Below are positions 25,140-36,327 of a DNA stretch of 64,000 bases, piece by piece. The position numbers were made by a program, and so were the translations under genes. The notes below the pieces were generated by a model. It saw only the letters and a list, made by a program, of their open reading frames with translations, did not search any database and was not told the origin of the DNA. This stretch comes from Coptis chinensis (lineage: Eukaryota > Streptophyta > Magnoliopsida > Ranunculales > Ranunculaceae). Within the stretch, counting starts at the first letter, position 1, and the number at the start of each line of letters is the position of its first letter. The stretch lies in the NCBI GenBank assembly GCA_015680905.1, contig CM027381.1:58408501-58472500 (forward strand), read 5' to 3'.

Positions 25140-25266
25140 GTAAGTGCCTTCTAGCTTAATTAGTAAAACCTTTGGGTGATGACACCAGAGGTCTGGGGTT
25201 CGAACCCCGCTACACACAATTGAGTTACTGATCTCTTTAAAAATAGGCTTGCCCACACATTTTTTA
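25140..25266 (+). mobile_element. SINE trimer, copy 3
   Basis: A 127-bp third copy. The A box is weakened (TAGCTTAATTAG) and the B box is kept with one extra G before it. Satellite (AATTAGGTGTTTTGCATTC) resumes for about 24 bp before LINE-3 begins. The trimer has no clear flanking duplication. Confidence 0.85.
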
Positions 25267-25290
25267 AAATTAGGTGTTTTGCATTCATTA

Positions 25291-25361
25291 GTTGTCATGG
25301 TGGCCTTTAGTGAGCGATTTTAAACACTAAGGGCATTTTCGTCTTTTAACCAAAAAATTAG
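25291..25361 (+). promoter_or_regulatory. LINE-3 5' UTR (putative internal promoter region)
   Basis: About 70 bp before ORF1. The pattern ATGGTGG, then GCGATTTTA, then a TTAGGGG-like stretch and TTTTCGTCTTTT aligns with the starts of LINE-5 (43872-43920) and LINE-6 (47795-47860). Conservation at three 5' ends suggests the element's own 5' UTR. Promoter function is inferred from LINE biology, not seen. Confidence 0.45.
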
Positions 25362-26570
25362 ATGGAAGAAGACAAAACGAGTGAGAATGAGAGCGGGATT
25401 CAGAAAACACCAAGCAAGATTTCAAATAGAGATGAGGATGAGGAAGCAGACAAACTAGAATATGAGTTTGAGAGGGTTAATGGGAAGGGATCTCTTGAGA
25501 GGTTGCTGCAAAGAAGAATGATAAGGATTCATGAAGAACTTCTTCTACAGCGAGAGGATGAAGATGATACAGAGGGGGAAATATCTATGGAAGGAAACTC
25601 AGGTAAGACCGCTGAAGTTGATACAGAGAAGAGAGGAGATGAATGGGAACGCCATGAAAAAAGTACCTTAGAAACGAAGAATCTTAGATCCATAAATGTC
25701 GGATCTGAAAAAACGACTTACATAAGGTCCGAAACACCTCGGCAATGATCAGTTATCTTGAAACACCTCGGTTTCGATGGAGTCGGGGGCAACCACAAGA
25801 GCATGCTAGGGTCGTGAACAAAGAAGGATAAGTCGATTCATCATTTGGGATCCACCATCATAGAAGACATAACTTCGAAAGTTAATAAGAATGATGCTAC
25901 AACCTAACTGGGAAATGAGTGTGATAAGGGCGGGGTTTTAAAGAAGTGACAATGGTGGGAAAAAAAGCTCATGGGTGGATATCCTAGGTCGTGAGTCTAT
26001 TGAGAAAGATAAGCTGGAGTACGTGCAACCTACACTAGTGAATGGGAAGCCTGTACTCCATGTTAAATCGTCGCAGTTCATGAATATAAACAAAAAATAT
26101 GAGAGACTGATTGTGGGGAGTTTTGTGGGAAGGCGGTTGGGTTTTAACTTTGTAAAGGAAACAGTTTAGCGAATATGGAAGGTTAAAAGTTTCACTATGA
26201 GGACATATGGTGAATGTATGTTTACATTTGAATTTGGGAAAGAAGAGGATAGAAGCACAATGCTGGACATAGGATCGTTCCACATTGCCAGCCAGCTATT
26301 TGTAGGCCGTGGAAGGCTTTTATTGAGGCAGAAGCAGATGATTTAAGACAATTCCAATATGGGTCATTATGAAGAAATTTCCAATGGAATTATGGAACAA
26401 GGATGGGTTTAGTAAAGTGGCAAGTGTCATTGGGACGCCATTGTTTGTTGATAGGTTAACTGAATCAATGACACGGACTTCTTATGCGAGAGTATGCGTA
26501 GAGATAGATACGGAGTGTACCTATCCAAAGGGATTACCAGTTATAGTGGATTAGAAACGAACGTTCAGCA
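25362..26570 (+). pseudogene. LINE-3 ORF1, 5' part (DUF4283-like)
   Basis: ATG 25362 follows the 5' UTR. The first frame (to TGA at 25746) is acidic and contains GKGSLERLLQRRM, the ORF1 N-terminal motif shared with LINE-5 and LINE-6 (GxGSLERxxxR). Further pieces in other frames hold the DUF4283-like segments: NGKPVLHVKSSQFMN and VGSFVGRRLGFNFVKETV (25975-26169, ended by TAG), then GECMFTFEFGKEEDR, and MKKFPMELWNKDGFSK to LPVIVD (26369-26554). The coding sequence is then cut by LINE-4. Confidence 0.82.
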
Positions 26571-27792
26571 TTTTTTTTTATTGGCAAGCGGGGTTTTTTA
26601 ATTAAGAGGTCCCCTACCCCTTCCCATAGGGAAAAAAAGAATTATTACAATCTTAAGTACTCAACCCCATTAGCATCTCCAAACACTATTTTCTTTATAT
26701 ATTCAGAAAATGAGCTTGGGTGAGTTCAATAAAGAAAACATTAGGTACATTCTCTGCTAATTTATCTGCTAACCTATTACATTCCCTAAAAATGCGAATA
26801 ATATCAAATAACTCTAGACTAGCAATCTGTTTCTTTATGTCTTCAATCATCTTCTTTGCTCTCCATGGTTGCTTTCTTTTCTTGATGAGAGACAGCACAT
26901 TTGTTGAATCTGTTTGCGCCTTAATCTTCTTTATGTTGTACTTGTGTGCTAACTTCAATCCTTGATGTAGTCCTTCTAACTCAATGAAAGCAATTAAATG
27001 GAAATGGGACTTACCTTTCGCTGCTGCCATTACTTGTCCTTGATCATCTCTTAAGGTCGCCGCCCATCCTCCTTGCATGCCTGTTAGTGTACCATCAGTG
27101 TTTAAGTTCACTATTCCTATCCCAACTTTCTCCCACTTACATCTTATAACCGTTGCACAAATTGGTTCGGTGTGGACATTCCATCTCTGCATAAACTCAT
27201 CTCTTTCCTGCCCTTCCTTCATCTTGTATGTGATCGAGCTTAGCTTTGTCTTGACGTTGTGCATGATCAGCTGTACCATTTCATTAATGAATCTTGTCTT
27301 TCTCTCGAATATCCTATTGTTCCTCTCCCTCCAGATCCAGTAGATAAACGCATTTGTGACCAGTTTTAGTGTGTCTTTCTTACTGCCTTTTCCCTTGCTA
27401 TTCTGACACAGCCATTCAATTTCATCTTGCCACGTCCTCATATACTGCCTGCTGTAACCTGCAAGTGACATCAGTGATCACCATATATTCCGAGCAAAAG
27501 AGCACTCGAAGAACAGATGTTGATGGGTCTCCGTCTCTCTCCAGCATAACACACAAATGTCATCATGTATAATGTCTCGCTGTCGCATTTTATCCCTTGT
27601 TTTTAGTCCTTCATTGAAGAACATCCATCCAATGAATGAGTGGCGTGGAATTCTGTTTGGAAACCAAATTAAGCCTTGCCAAGCTGGCGTCTGCCTAACC
27701 TTCCTTAAGCTATCATAAGTGTCCTTTAGCGTGAACTCTCCTGTGAATGTCTCCTTCCACACCACACTGTCACCATACCGTTCACCATACCG
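26571..27792 (-). mobile_element. LINE-4: 5'-truncated LINE nested in LINE-3 ORF1
   Basis: Minus-strand fragment of 1.2 kb. The A-tail is the T-run at 26571-26579, followed by the family tail (on the minus strand GGGGTAGGGGACCTC and CGCTTGCCAATAA). It splits LINE-3 ORF1 just before the zinc knuckle: the upstream part ends near ACGTTCAGCA and the downstream part resumes at AAGTATAACTGG. The right junction has a duplicated TTCACCATACCG, so the exact end and target duplication are uncertain. Confidence 0.88.
26695..27792 (-). pseudogene. LINE-4 ORF2 C-terminus: zf-RVT and RNase H
   Basis: A single frame from the truncated end to 26695 with one in-frame TGA at 27478-27480 (right after RNIW). It contains GEFTLKDTYDSLRKV, FPNRIPRHSFIGW, the zf-RVT motif CVLCWRETETHQHLFFEC, the segment IYWIWRERNNRIFE, and RNase H with LNTDGT, FIELEG, QTDSTN and RLADKLAE. 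Except for the stop it is the best kept copy of this region after the fragment at the window start, so it is probably a relatively young insertion. Confidence 0.85.
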
Positions 27793-28302
27793 TTTAAGTA
27801 TAACTGGAAGCCTCAAAGGTGTGCTAAGTGCAAAGTTTTCGGTCATACAGAGTTGAAATGTCCAAAGCAAGTTAAGCAAGGACAGGAGCAGAAGCAAGGG
27901 GTCTGGTTACATAAAGAAGGCAATAAAACTAAGGAACCTAAAGGGAAAGCAATCCAACAAGAAGAAGTGACAAATGATGAGACAGAAAACACAAGAGCAA
28001 ATGATACAAGGAGCACATCTATAATTATCAGAACTGGAAATCAAGAGGGAATAAAGGGCACTGAGGGAGGAGAATTACGCGGAATAAAGGCAGTGCATGA
28101 AAGAGAGGCAGCACAAGTAGTAGAAGAGGGGGAAGAAAAAGATAAAGAGGAGAAATGGCAAACGCCAAAAAAGAGGAACACTTGCAGACCAAAAGTAGTA
28201 CAAGAGGTGATGACACACAATGTGGTGGTAGTGAGAGAAGGAGACGCAGCTGTAGATAAGGAGAAGGAAGTGCATAACAAAGTAAAAACAGAAATGAGAT
28301 GA
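27793..28302 (+). pseudogene. LINE-3 ORF1, 3' part: CCHC knuckle and basic tail
   Basis: Continuation of ORF1 after LINE-4. YNWKPQRCAKCKVFGHTELK followed by C gives an intact CX2CX4HX4C knuckle at about 27820-27865. A long Lys/Glu-rich tail follows, with EEKWQTPKKRNTCRPK, and TGA at 28300-28302. The knuckle is expected to bind element RNA. The frame is open from 27796 to the stop. Confidence 0.83.
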
Positions 28303-28469
28303 GCACAGATGGCGAGAATAGGGGACAGAGGTGAAACAAGTATGAGAAAACAAGGACCAGAAGGGGTATCGAAGATGAGCAAGAATACTAAGATTCCAAA
28401 TTATGGGAAATCTAACATAGTGGTTGCGAAGTACGATCACTCTAATCCTAAAAGGAATATTAAATGATT

Positions 28470-29542
28470 GGTAATAGGATGTTGGAATGTGAGGGGCCTA
28501 AACAGAGCTTTTAAGTAGTTTGAGGTGAAAGACATGATAAGACGGAAAGAATTGAGTGTGTTTGGACTGATTGAAATGAAAGTGAAGCAAGCAAAGATGC
28601 AAGAAGTCATTAACTGCTGCTGTAATGGATGGATGGTGAAACATAACTATGAGTATAGTGCAAAGGGAAGGATATGGTGTTCTTTGGAACCCACAGAAGT
28701 GTAACTTGAAAATTATAGAGAAAGGTGAACATAGTATAACTATGGATGCTGAACTGATGAATGGGAAATCGTTCGTAATAGCATTGGTTTATGGTTCTAA
28801 TGATAGAGACAAGAGAAGAGAGTTATGGAGGATACAGAAACCATGGGTTGTAATAGGAGATTTTAACTCAGTATTGAATGGGCAAGAAAGAGTAGGAGGG
28901 ACGGAGACAAGACCGTATTACTTCCAAGATTTGCTGCATTGTGTAACAATGGCTGGGTTAGTCGACTTGAAATATTCAGGGAACTTCCTAACATGGAGCA
29001 ATAAGCAGACATTGAGGCTATGGAGGAAACTAGACAGAGTCATGGTCAATGCGGAGTGGATAAATGAGTTTGGAGATACAAAAGCAACTTTTAAAAACCC
29101 CGGAGCAACATCTGATCATTCATCAATGGTGGTGGAAACGATAAAAACAAAAGGGCAATGTAAAAAGTCATTTCGATTTTTCAACTACTGGATTAATGAG
29201 GAGGGGTTTTTTGAGGTGGTTCAGGATGCATGGGGGGTGTCAGTGGTAGGAAATCCGATGTACACCTTCACAAAAAAGCTAAAGAACGTCAAGAATGATT
29301 TAATCAGCTGGAACAGAGAAAAAGGAAAGGCATGCACAAGGAAAATAGAAGCGGAAAGAGAACTAGAAGAAGTACAAAATCAGCTACAGAACCAACCATT
29401 GGATCAACAGCTCATCACACAGGAGAGAGTGATAACAAGAAAGTACGTCAAAGCTGCTATAGAGGAGGAGAATGAGTGTAAACAAAAATCAAGGGATCAG
29501 GTAGTAACTCTTGGAGACGGCAATACAAAGTATTTTTTTTAA
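28470..29542 (+). pseudogene. LINE-3 ORF2 endonuclease domain
   Basis: The N-terminal motif IGCWNVRGLN is at about 28473, with an in-frame TAG soon after (AFK then stop) and a frameshift near 28676 (GRIWCSL shifting to YGVLWNP). From about 28670 the frame is open: VYGSND, GDFNSVLN, LDRVMVN and TSDHSSMV, with the metal and phosphate-binding residues of the family kept. It ends at a T-run near 29530-29539 where an extra T shifts the frame into the RT region. Confidence 0.82.
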
Positions 29543-31832
29543 CTCAGTAAAAGTGAGAAGGATGACAAACAAGATTAACTACCTGAGAGATGGGAATGGG
29601 AAGATTCTGGAAGAGATAGAGAGTATAGGGGCAGAATGTGTGAAGTTTTATACTGACCTATACAGCCCGGATCAGATCGAAGAAATGGATTTCAGTATGC
29701 TAGAGGAAATTCAGGTAGAACAGCTAGATCAAAATACTCAAGAGGAGCTGATAAAGGAGGTCACTAGAGATGAAATTATTGAATGTCTATTAGGTATAGA
29801 CAGTGACAAAGCACCAGGGAGTGATGGGTTCTCTTCATTATTCTTCAAGGCTGCATGGAGGATTATAGGCAATGAGTTTGTTAAAGTTGTGAAGAATTTT
29901 TTTAGGTCAGGCATGATGTTGCAGGAGGTGAATACAACATGTATTACCTTGATTCCTAAGATACCAAAGCCTACCTCGTTGGGGGATTACAGGCCCATTG
30001 CATGTTGCAATGTGATTTACAAATGCATTACAAAGATCATGACACGCAGAATGAAAGCATTCATGGCTCAGGTGATATCTCTTAATCAGTCAGCATTCAT
30101 TTCTAGCAGAAGTATCTATGATAATATACTGCTTTTGCATGAGTTACTACACAATTACCACAGGAATCATGGCCCACCTAGATGTGCTGCTAAGATTGAT
30201 CTAAGGAAGGCTTATGATACTGTAAGATAGGAGGCTGTTATGTTTGCTTTAACGAGAATTGGAGTCCCCTTACAGTTTGTACAGTAGATTCAGAAATGCA
30301 AAGAAACACCGAGATACAGCATTATGATAAATGGAACGCCTTTCGGGTATTTCAAGGGAAAGAGAGGTATCAGGCAAGGGGACCCAATGTCACCTTATTT
30401 ATTTGTACTAGTCATGGAGTTTTTCACTCAAATGCTTAGACGGAAAGTGGAGGAAGGAGAATATAGGCTTCATTATAAATCAGAACCCACTCATCACACA
30501 TTTATCTTTTCATGAGATGATTTAATTGCATTCATGAGTGGAGACTTGGGAACGATATGAGCTCGAAGGAAACTCGAGCAAGTTAAAAAGTGCTTTCGGG
30601 GATTGCAAGTTAACCTACAGAAAAGCAATATGTTCTACTAGGGTATGGATGCGACAAGATGTACACAAGTCGAGAGTATTATTCAGTTCCAAAGAGGAGA
30701 GTTGCCGGTGAGGTATCTGGGACTACCTTTAATAACGACAAGATTAAAGAATACTGATTGTGTGGCCTTGATAGAAAAGGTAAGGACCAAAATACAAGAA
30801 TGGAAAGGACGCGCACTGTCATATGCGAGGAGACTTCAGTTGTTAAAGGCAGTACTGAACAAGATAAGTATATACTGGACGTCCTCTTTTGTGTTGCCAC
30901 AGCAAACAATTGACACCATAAATCAAATGTGCAGAAACTTCTTGTGGTCGGGGCCTGAATGCGCTACATCCCATGCACTTATTAGTTGGGAAAGTTTGTG
31001 TTTCCCGTCTGAAGAAGGGGATCCAGGGATTCGGAACCTCAGCACATCCAATATGGCAGTGAACCTAAAACACATTTGGAACCTAGTGAGTGGGAAGGAG
31101 ACGCTATGGGTAAAATGGGTTAAGCTGAATCTGATCGAGGGCAGAAACTTTTGGCAGTTACAGATACCAAATGATTGTTCATGGGTTTGGCGCCATATTT
31201 TGAAAAACAGGAAGGATGCAAAACACATTGCTCAGCACCAGATCGGAGATGGAAGGGGTACCATGTTTTGGTTGGATCCATGGCATCCGATGGGCATATT
31301 GAAAGAGTTTTTTCCACTATCTCTTCTTTATGATTCAACCTGTAATCTAAACGCACCAGTCGCAAACTTGATTGAAAATGGGCGCTGGAATACACCATGG
31401 CACATTCGAGTCCACATGCCAGACATTATTAATGAAATGGAAGAAGGGGTTAAGGTGGGCAGAGATGAGGACAAACTCATCTGGAATGCATCGGATAAGG
31501 GGGAGTACACACTTAGAGACACATATGAGAGTGTAAGAGAGACAAAGAGACCGAATACATGGCATAGCATCATCTGGTTTCCCAACAGAATTCTGAGGCA
31601 CTCGTTTACAGCTTGGCTAACTCTGAGTGAAGGATTAAAGACTCTAGAAAAGATGGAGTGGAATATAGTACAAGATGATAATTGTGTTATCTGTGGGAGA
31701 GAAACAGAGACAGTAAGACACCTATTCTTTGATCGTAACTACTCAAAGTTTATATGGAAATATGTACTCAAGTTTGCAGGTTATCAAAGGGCGAGAGCTG
31801 CTTCATGGCAACTGGAAATCGCATGGGTATAA
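29543..31832 (+). pseudogene. LINE-3 ORF2 reverse transcriptase and zf-RVT
   Basis: One unbroken frame interrupted only by stops. RT motifs: DKAPGSDGFSS, SLGDYRPIACC, NQSAFISSRSI, KIDLRKAYDTVR, RQGDPMSPYLFV. Stops at 30228-30230 and 30285-30287 replace Trp codons (TGG to TAG). The catalytic box reads FS-stop-DD near 30510 instead of FADD. More stops lie near 30560 and 30640. From 30645 the frame is open to 31832 through YLGLPL, FWLDPWHP, FPNRILRHSF and CVICGRETETVRHLFF, the zf-RVT segment. The absence of indels suggests decay mainly by substitution. Confidence 0.87.
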
Positions 31833-32587
31833 CAGGTGGCAAAGGGAAAAGGCTATAAGCAAGACCCAGTTCGGTTATTGTTTACTGGCTTCATATACAA
31901 AGTGTGGCAAGAGCGAAATCAGAGAATTTTTCAGCAAAAAGAAAATGTGGCAGAGCATGTGGGGAATGAGATCATAAGGGATGTAAGTACCAAGCTACAG
32001 TCACTCAAAACTGAAATGGAGGAGGGCCCCGAGCGGAACAGCTTCATGGAGAGATGGAACATTCAAGTGGGAACGAGGAAAAAAAGGTGAATGGGAGAGA
32101 GCTGGAGCAGGCATATACAACTTGAATATGGATGGCACACTCAAAGGAAGTCAAGGAGGATGGACAGCAGTGTTTCGAGATGTGGATGGGGCTGTGGTTG
32201 CAGCAGCACATGGTAAAGTAGACTATGATTCAATAGACTTGATTGAATTGCAAGGGATTGAACAAGGGCTGAGACTTGGATTGCGAAAAGGTTATCAAAG
32301 AATGAGGGCTAAAAACAGGACTCGACTTGTGTAATGCTTACATGAAGAATGAAGGGCAGCACCCATGGCGGGCACATCACATGATGAAAGAGATACATGA
32401 CATGATAGAACAGCTAGAAGATTTTTCCATTATGCATGTATTTAGAGAAACAAATAAACTAGCAGATATACTAGCATCTACCATACCTACTGTTAGTTAT
32501 ATAGAATTTAATCTTAGTTCTTTTTTAGAGGATGTAAAAAAGATTATATATGATGATGCCATGGGCAAAGAATATGTAAGAATGTAA
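31833..32587 (+). pseudogene. LINE-3 ORF2 RNase H domain, frameshifted
   Basis: After the TAA at 31830 the same frame continues with GFIYKVWQERNQRIFQQ up to 32090. A shift leads into NMDGTLKGSQGGW and LIELQGIEQGL (32122-32334), then a further shift to FSIMHVFRETNKLADILAS and EDVKKIIYDDAMGKEYVR (32327-32587). The first catalytic Asp is kept (MDG) and the QTDS segment is lost at the last frameshift. The 3' UTR with AATAAA follows. Confidence 0.82.
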
Positions 32588-32667
32588 CCGAGCTATGATT
32601 TTATTATGAATAAAAAAGGGGTAAGGGACCTCCCAAAAACCCTGCTTGCCGTTTAAAAAAAAAAAAA

Positions 32668-33458
32668 TGCAAGCTCAAACGTAGGTGCCTTCAATCATGT
32701 GTTTTGCATTCTTTCTAATGCAAGCTCACTGGTAGGTACGTTCATTCAATCAATTAAGTATTTTGCATTCATTATAATGCAAGCGCACACGTAAGTGTAT
32801 TTTTTTTTTTTTTTTATTGGCAAGCCTGTTTTAAATGAGACTAGTAACTCTTTGATGCTGGAGGGGTTTGAGCCCCAGGCCTCTGGTATCATCACCCAAA
32901 GGTTTTACCGACTTTGCTAGTCGGCACCTGCAACACGTAAGTGTATTCAATCAAGTGTTTTGCATTCATTCAATCAATCAAGTGTTTTGTATTTATTCTA
33001 ATGCAAACTCACACGTAGATGCATTTAATCAAGTGTTTTGCATTCTGTTGTTGTCGAAAGTGGGGTTTTTGGTTTTGAAAGTTGTTCATCTTAAATCTAA
33101 CTTATATGATTTAGGCTAGGGTTTAGGGTTTAGAGGCTTAGTCCTTGTCTTACAAAGGGTTTAGACATTGATCCTTGAAGCCTTGGAGTGTCTCTTGAGG
33201 TTTTGAGTTTTCGGACTCTTGAGTTCACTTTGAATGTTGACCGTTGACTTTTCACAGTTTGATTTTTGGGCACTTTTTCCCAGTAGTTCCATGAGGTCCC
33301 TTTTAGAGTCCTTTTGTCTCCTTCTCGCTCTATAACAAGGCTTTCGAGGTATTAGTTCAAGAATAGGACTGTATTCTGAAAAATTGATAAAAATTTTAGT
33401 GTTTTACAATCAATCAATCAATCATGTGCAAGCTCACAGGTAGGTGCATTCAATCAGC
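32668..33458 (+). repeat. Satellite block E
   Basis: About one monomer resuming after LINE-3 (GCAAGCTCAAACGTAGG). It contains SINE-3 and leads into solo LTR-3, so it corresponds to block B and to the end of block C. About 28 bp before the LTR that are present in the other copies are missing here. Confidence 0.9.
32802..32932 (-). mobile_element. SINE-3, minus strand
   Basis: SINE with T-run at left and the 15-bp duplication ACACGTAAGTGTATT (32787-32801 and 32933-32947), the same site as SINE-1 and SINE-2. The minus-strand tail is GGCTTGCCAATAAAA, identical over GCTTGCCAATAA to the LINE-4 3' end. The B box is changed (GGGCTCAAACCCC). Confidence 0.85.
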
Positions 33459-35095
33459 TGATAATACGTAAAATGAATAGTTCTACTAACAAATAAATGA
33501 TAGAATTCAAACGCAAGTAAAACTAAAACTGAAGGAAGTCTAGTCGATTATTTATCAAAGATTTCTACTCTCGATTCTATCGAAATAGAGTTGGAGTAAA
33601 AGATTTGTTCCACTCCTAGTTCTTTAGAATTAGTGTTTCCTAAGTTTATCGGTCTATCTAAAGTTAATGAGAGATTTACGAATTTATATTACGATGCAAA
33701 TTATACTCAAATACTTAACTATGATAATTCAACTACGGCAATACTAAATTGATACTATGATAAGGAATTAGGGGGGATTGATTCCACCTTAACTCGACCT
33801 AATTTACTAACGAAAAATCATTGTAATCCGAATTGAAATGCTTTCGCATAACAATTGGTTCTTCCTAATCTCTAGTTGTTCATGGTAATCTCTACCAACT
33901 AACATCTAGCATGTGGAACAATCAAACCCATTCTCATGATGAACTAATTGTTTCTATAATGGAATTTAAATTACGACTACTCTACGCTAACACAAATCAA
34001 CTTTCATCAAGGTTTATTCAACCCCCTCTAATGGAGGTTTAGCCTAAAATCATAATGCTATCATTTCCCAATGAAATTAAACAAGACATCATATAAAGAT
34101 TGAAAATTTACTAATTTAATCTAAACAATAATTCAAATATAAATTAACAACTAAGAAATGATTAACAACTTTTTTTTTTTTTTATGGGTAAGCCTGTTTT
34201 AAATGAGATCAGTAACTTTTTGATGCTGGTGGGGTTCGAGCCCCAGACCTCTGGTATCATCACCCAAAGGTTTTACCGACTTTGCTACTCGACACCTGCA
34301 AATGATTAACAACTAAGAATTGAAATTAGATCTAAGTAATTTTAAATAACAAAAACTAAAATTAGGAAGAACTCACTACTGTTATTAATCTAATGAAGGA
34401 ATAACAATGATCCAATAATCTAAATTAAAACAAGGTATGAAAACTAATTAATGGAAAGAAAACTAGATCTATAACTATGCTATAATGGCTACTTTTTACC
34501 CTTAGCTAAGGATTACTTAAGAGCTAAGTCTTGTGTGTTGAAATGGAGGAGACTAGATCTATATTTTCGTGCATGGGATGTAGAGCCATGTTTTGGGCCG
34601 GAAAATCGAGCCCAAAGCCCAATTTCTTCAGTCCACATAGGCCTTTTCAGGTATATTTGACTTCCACAAACTTCTCGTCCACTTTTGCTCAACTGATTTG
34701 GTCAAGACTTAGACCATTGGAAAGCAGATTTCAAGACGGTCGTTTTGGCATAAGGTAGGCCCAATTCCGAATTCTGAGCCCAAAGATATGGTCTACGGAA
34801 GTTCCGCAGACTTTTATGTGCTGTTTCTGCCAACGTTGACTTTGACTTTTCAGCTTTGACCGGGCTTTGCAAAGGCTTTTTCTACTTGAATCTTGGCCTT
34901 TAATCACAGAACTTCTTAGCAACCAATCCTTGCTCCTTTATCTCGCCAAAGTGACATATTTCTGCACATACTTGACTTCAATGCCTGAAATATATAAAAG
35001 CACGTAATCAACATTAACTCTTATTTATTACTCGCATAATTTGTCTAAAAACATTATTGTTAAGGGGTTAAAACCAAAGTTTTAGGCTCTTATCA
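33459..35095. mobile_element. Solo LTR-3 with internal SINE-4
   Basis: TGATAATACG at left, CTCTTATCA at right; about 1.49 kb without SINE-4 and its duplicated target. The right flank is CAAGC (35096-35100). The left flank is shortened to CAGC. No coding capacity; ORFs of 60-75 codons here recur in all LTR copies in both orientations and lack family motifs. Confidence 0.87.
34171..34299 (-). mobile_element. SINE-4, inside LTR-3
   Basis: Same SINE family, minus strand, with its own 15-bp duplication AAATGATTAACAACT at 34156-34170 and 34300-34314. The uninterrupted site is present in LTR-1 (13670-13684) and LTR-5 (39731-39745), so this is an independent insertion into one LTR copy. Confidence 0.9.
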
Positions 35096-36327
35096 CAAGC
35101 TCTCTGGTAGGTACGTTCATTCAATCAATCAAGTGTTTTGCATTCATTATATTGCAAGCTCACACGTAAGTGTATTCAATCAAGTGTTTTGCATTCATTC
35201 AATCAATAAAGTGTTTTACTTTCATTCTAATGCAAACTCACACGTAGAAGCATTTAATAAAGTGTTTTGCATTTTGTTGGTGTAGAAAGTGGGGTTTTGG
35301 TTGTTTGGAAGTTGTTCAACTTCGATCTAACTTATATGATCTAGGCTAGGGTTTAGGGTTTAGAGGCTTATTCCTTGTCTTACAAAGGGTTTAGACAATG
35401 ATCCTTGAAGCCTTTGAGTGATTCCTGAGCTTTTGAGTTTTTGGACCCCTAAGTTCAGTTTGATAGTTGACAATGACTTTGGTCATTGACCGTTGACAAT
35501 TGACAGTTTGACTTTTTGGCACTCTTTCCAAGTTGTTCCATGAAGTCACTTTTTCTTTTTTTGGCTCTACAACACATTATTTGAGGTATTAGTTCTAGAA
35601 TATGGTTGTCTTCGGAAAAAGCGATAAGAACATGAGATTTCTATAATCAATCAATCAATCAGGTGTTTTGCATTCATTATAATCCAAGCTCACACGTAGG
35701 TGCATTCAATAAAGTGTTTTGCATTCTTTCTAACGTAAGCTCGCTTGTAGTTACGTTCATTCAATCAATCAAGTCTTTTGCATTCATTATAATGCAAGCT
35801 CACACGTAAGTGTATTCAGTTAAGTGTTTCGCATTCATTCAATCAATCAAGTGTTTTGCATTCATTCTAATGCAAACTCAAACGTAGATGCATTTAATCA
35901 CGTGTTTTTCATTCTATTGGTGTAGAAAGTGGGGTTTTGGGGTTAGGAAGTTGTTTATCTTATATCTAACTTATATTATATAGGCTAGGGTTTAGGGTTT
36001 AGAGGCTTAGTCCTTGTCTTACAAAGGGTTTAGACATTGATCCTTGAAGCCTTGGAGTGTCTCTTGAGGTTTTGAGTTTTCGGACCCTTGAGTTTTCACA
36101 GTTTGACTTTTGGGCACTTTTTCCCAATAGTTCCATGAGGTCACTTTTAGGGTCCTTTTGTCTCCCTCTCGCTCTATAACAAGGCTTTTGAGGTATTAGT
36201 TCCAGAATAGGACTGTATCCTGAAAAATCGATAAAATTTTTGTGTTTTACAATCAGTCAATCAATCATGTGCAAGCTCACATGTAGGTGCATTTCATCAT
36301 GTGTTTTTCATTATTTCTAATGCAAGC
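35096..36327 (+). repeat. Satellite block F (part of 2.7-kb unit)
   Basis: About 1.23 kb, two monomers, between LTR-3 and LTR-4. The second is shortened in the TTGAC cluster (GGACCCTTGAGTTTTCACAG at about 36081-36100), a feature shared exactly with block G. Ends in GCAAGC before LTR-4. Confidence 0.92.

Larger units (their letters stand above)
25291..32667 (+). mobile_element. LINE-3: near full-length plant L1 with nested LINE-4
   Basis: Plus-strand LINE in satellite. The left flank ends GCATTCATTA and satellite resumes as ATGCAAGCTC after the A-run, an insertion into the monomer's hairpin subrepeat with no long duplication. Without the nested LINE-4 it is about 6.15 kb: 5' UTR, ORF1, ORF2 (endonuclease, RT, zf-RVT, RNase H) and 3' tail 32617-32667. 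Its 5' UTR matches those of LINE-5 and LINE-6, so the 5' end is probably complete. Many stops make it inactive. Confidence 0.92.

Noticed and set aside
34531..34922. ORFs of 60-89 codons on both strands in the LTRs (34531, 37159, 37409, 40133, 53241, 53318, 62434, 62571)
   Set aside because: They overlap antisense, recur because the LTR recurs, and carry no family motif; LTRs of this type are non-coding.
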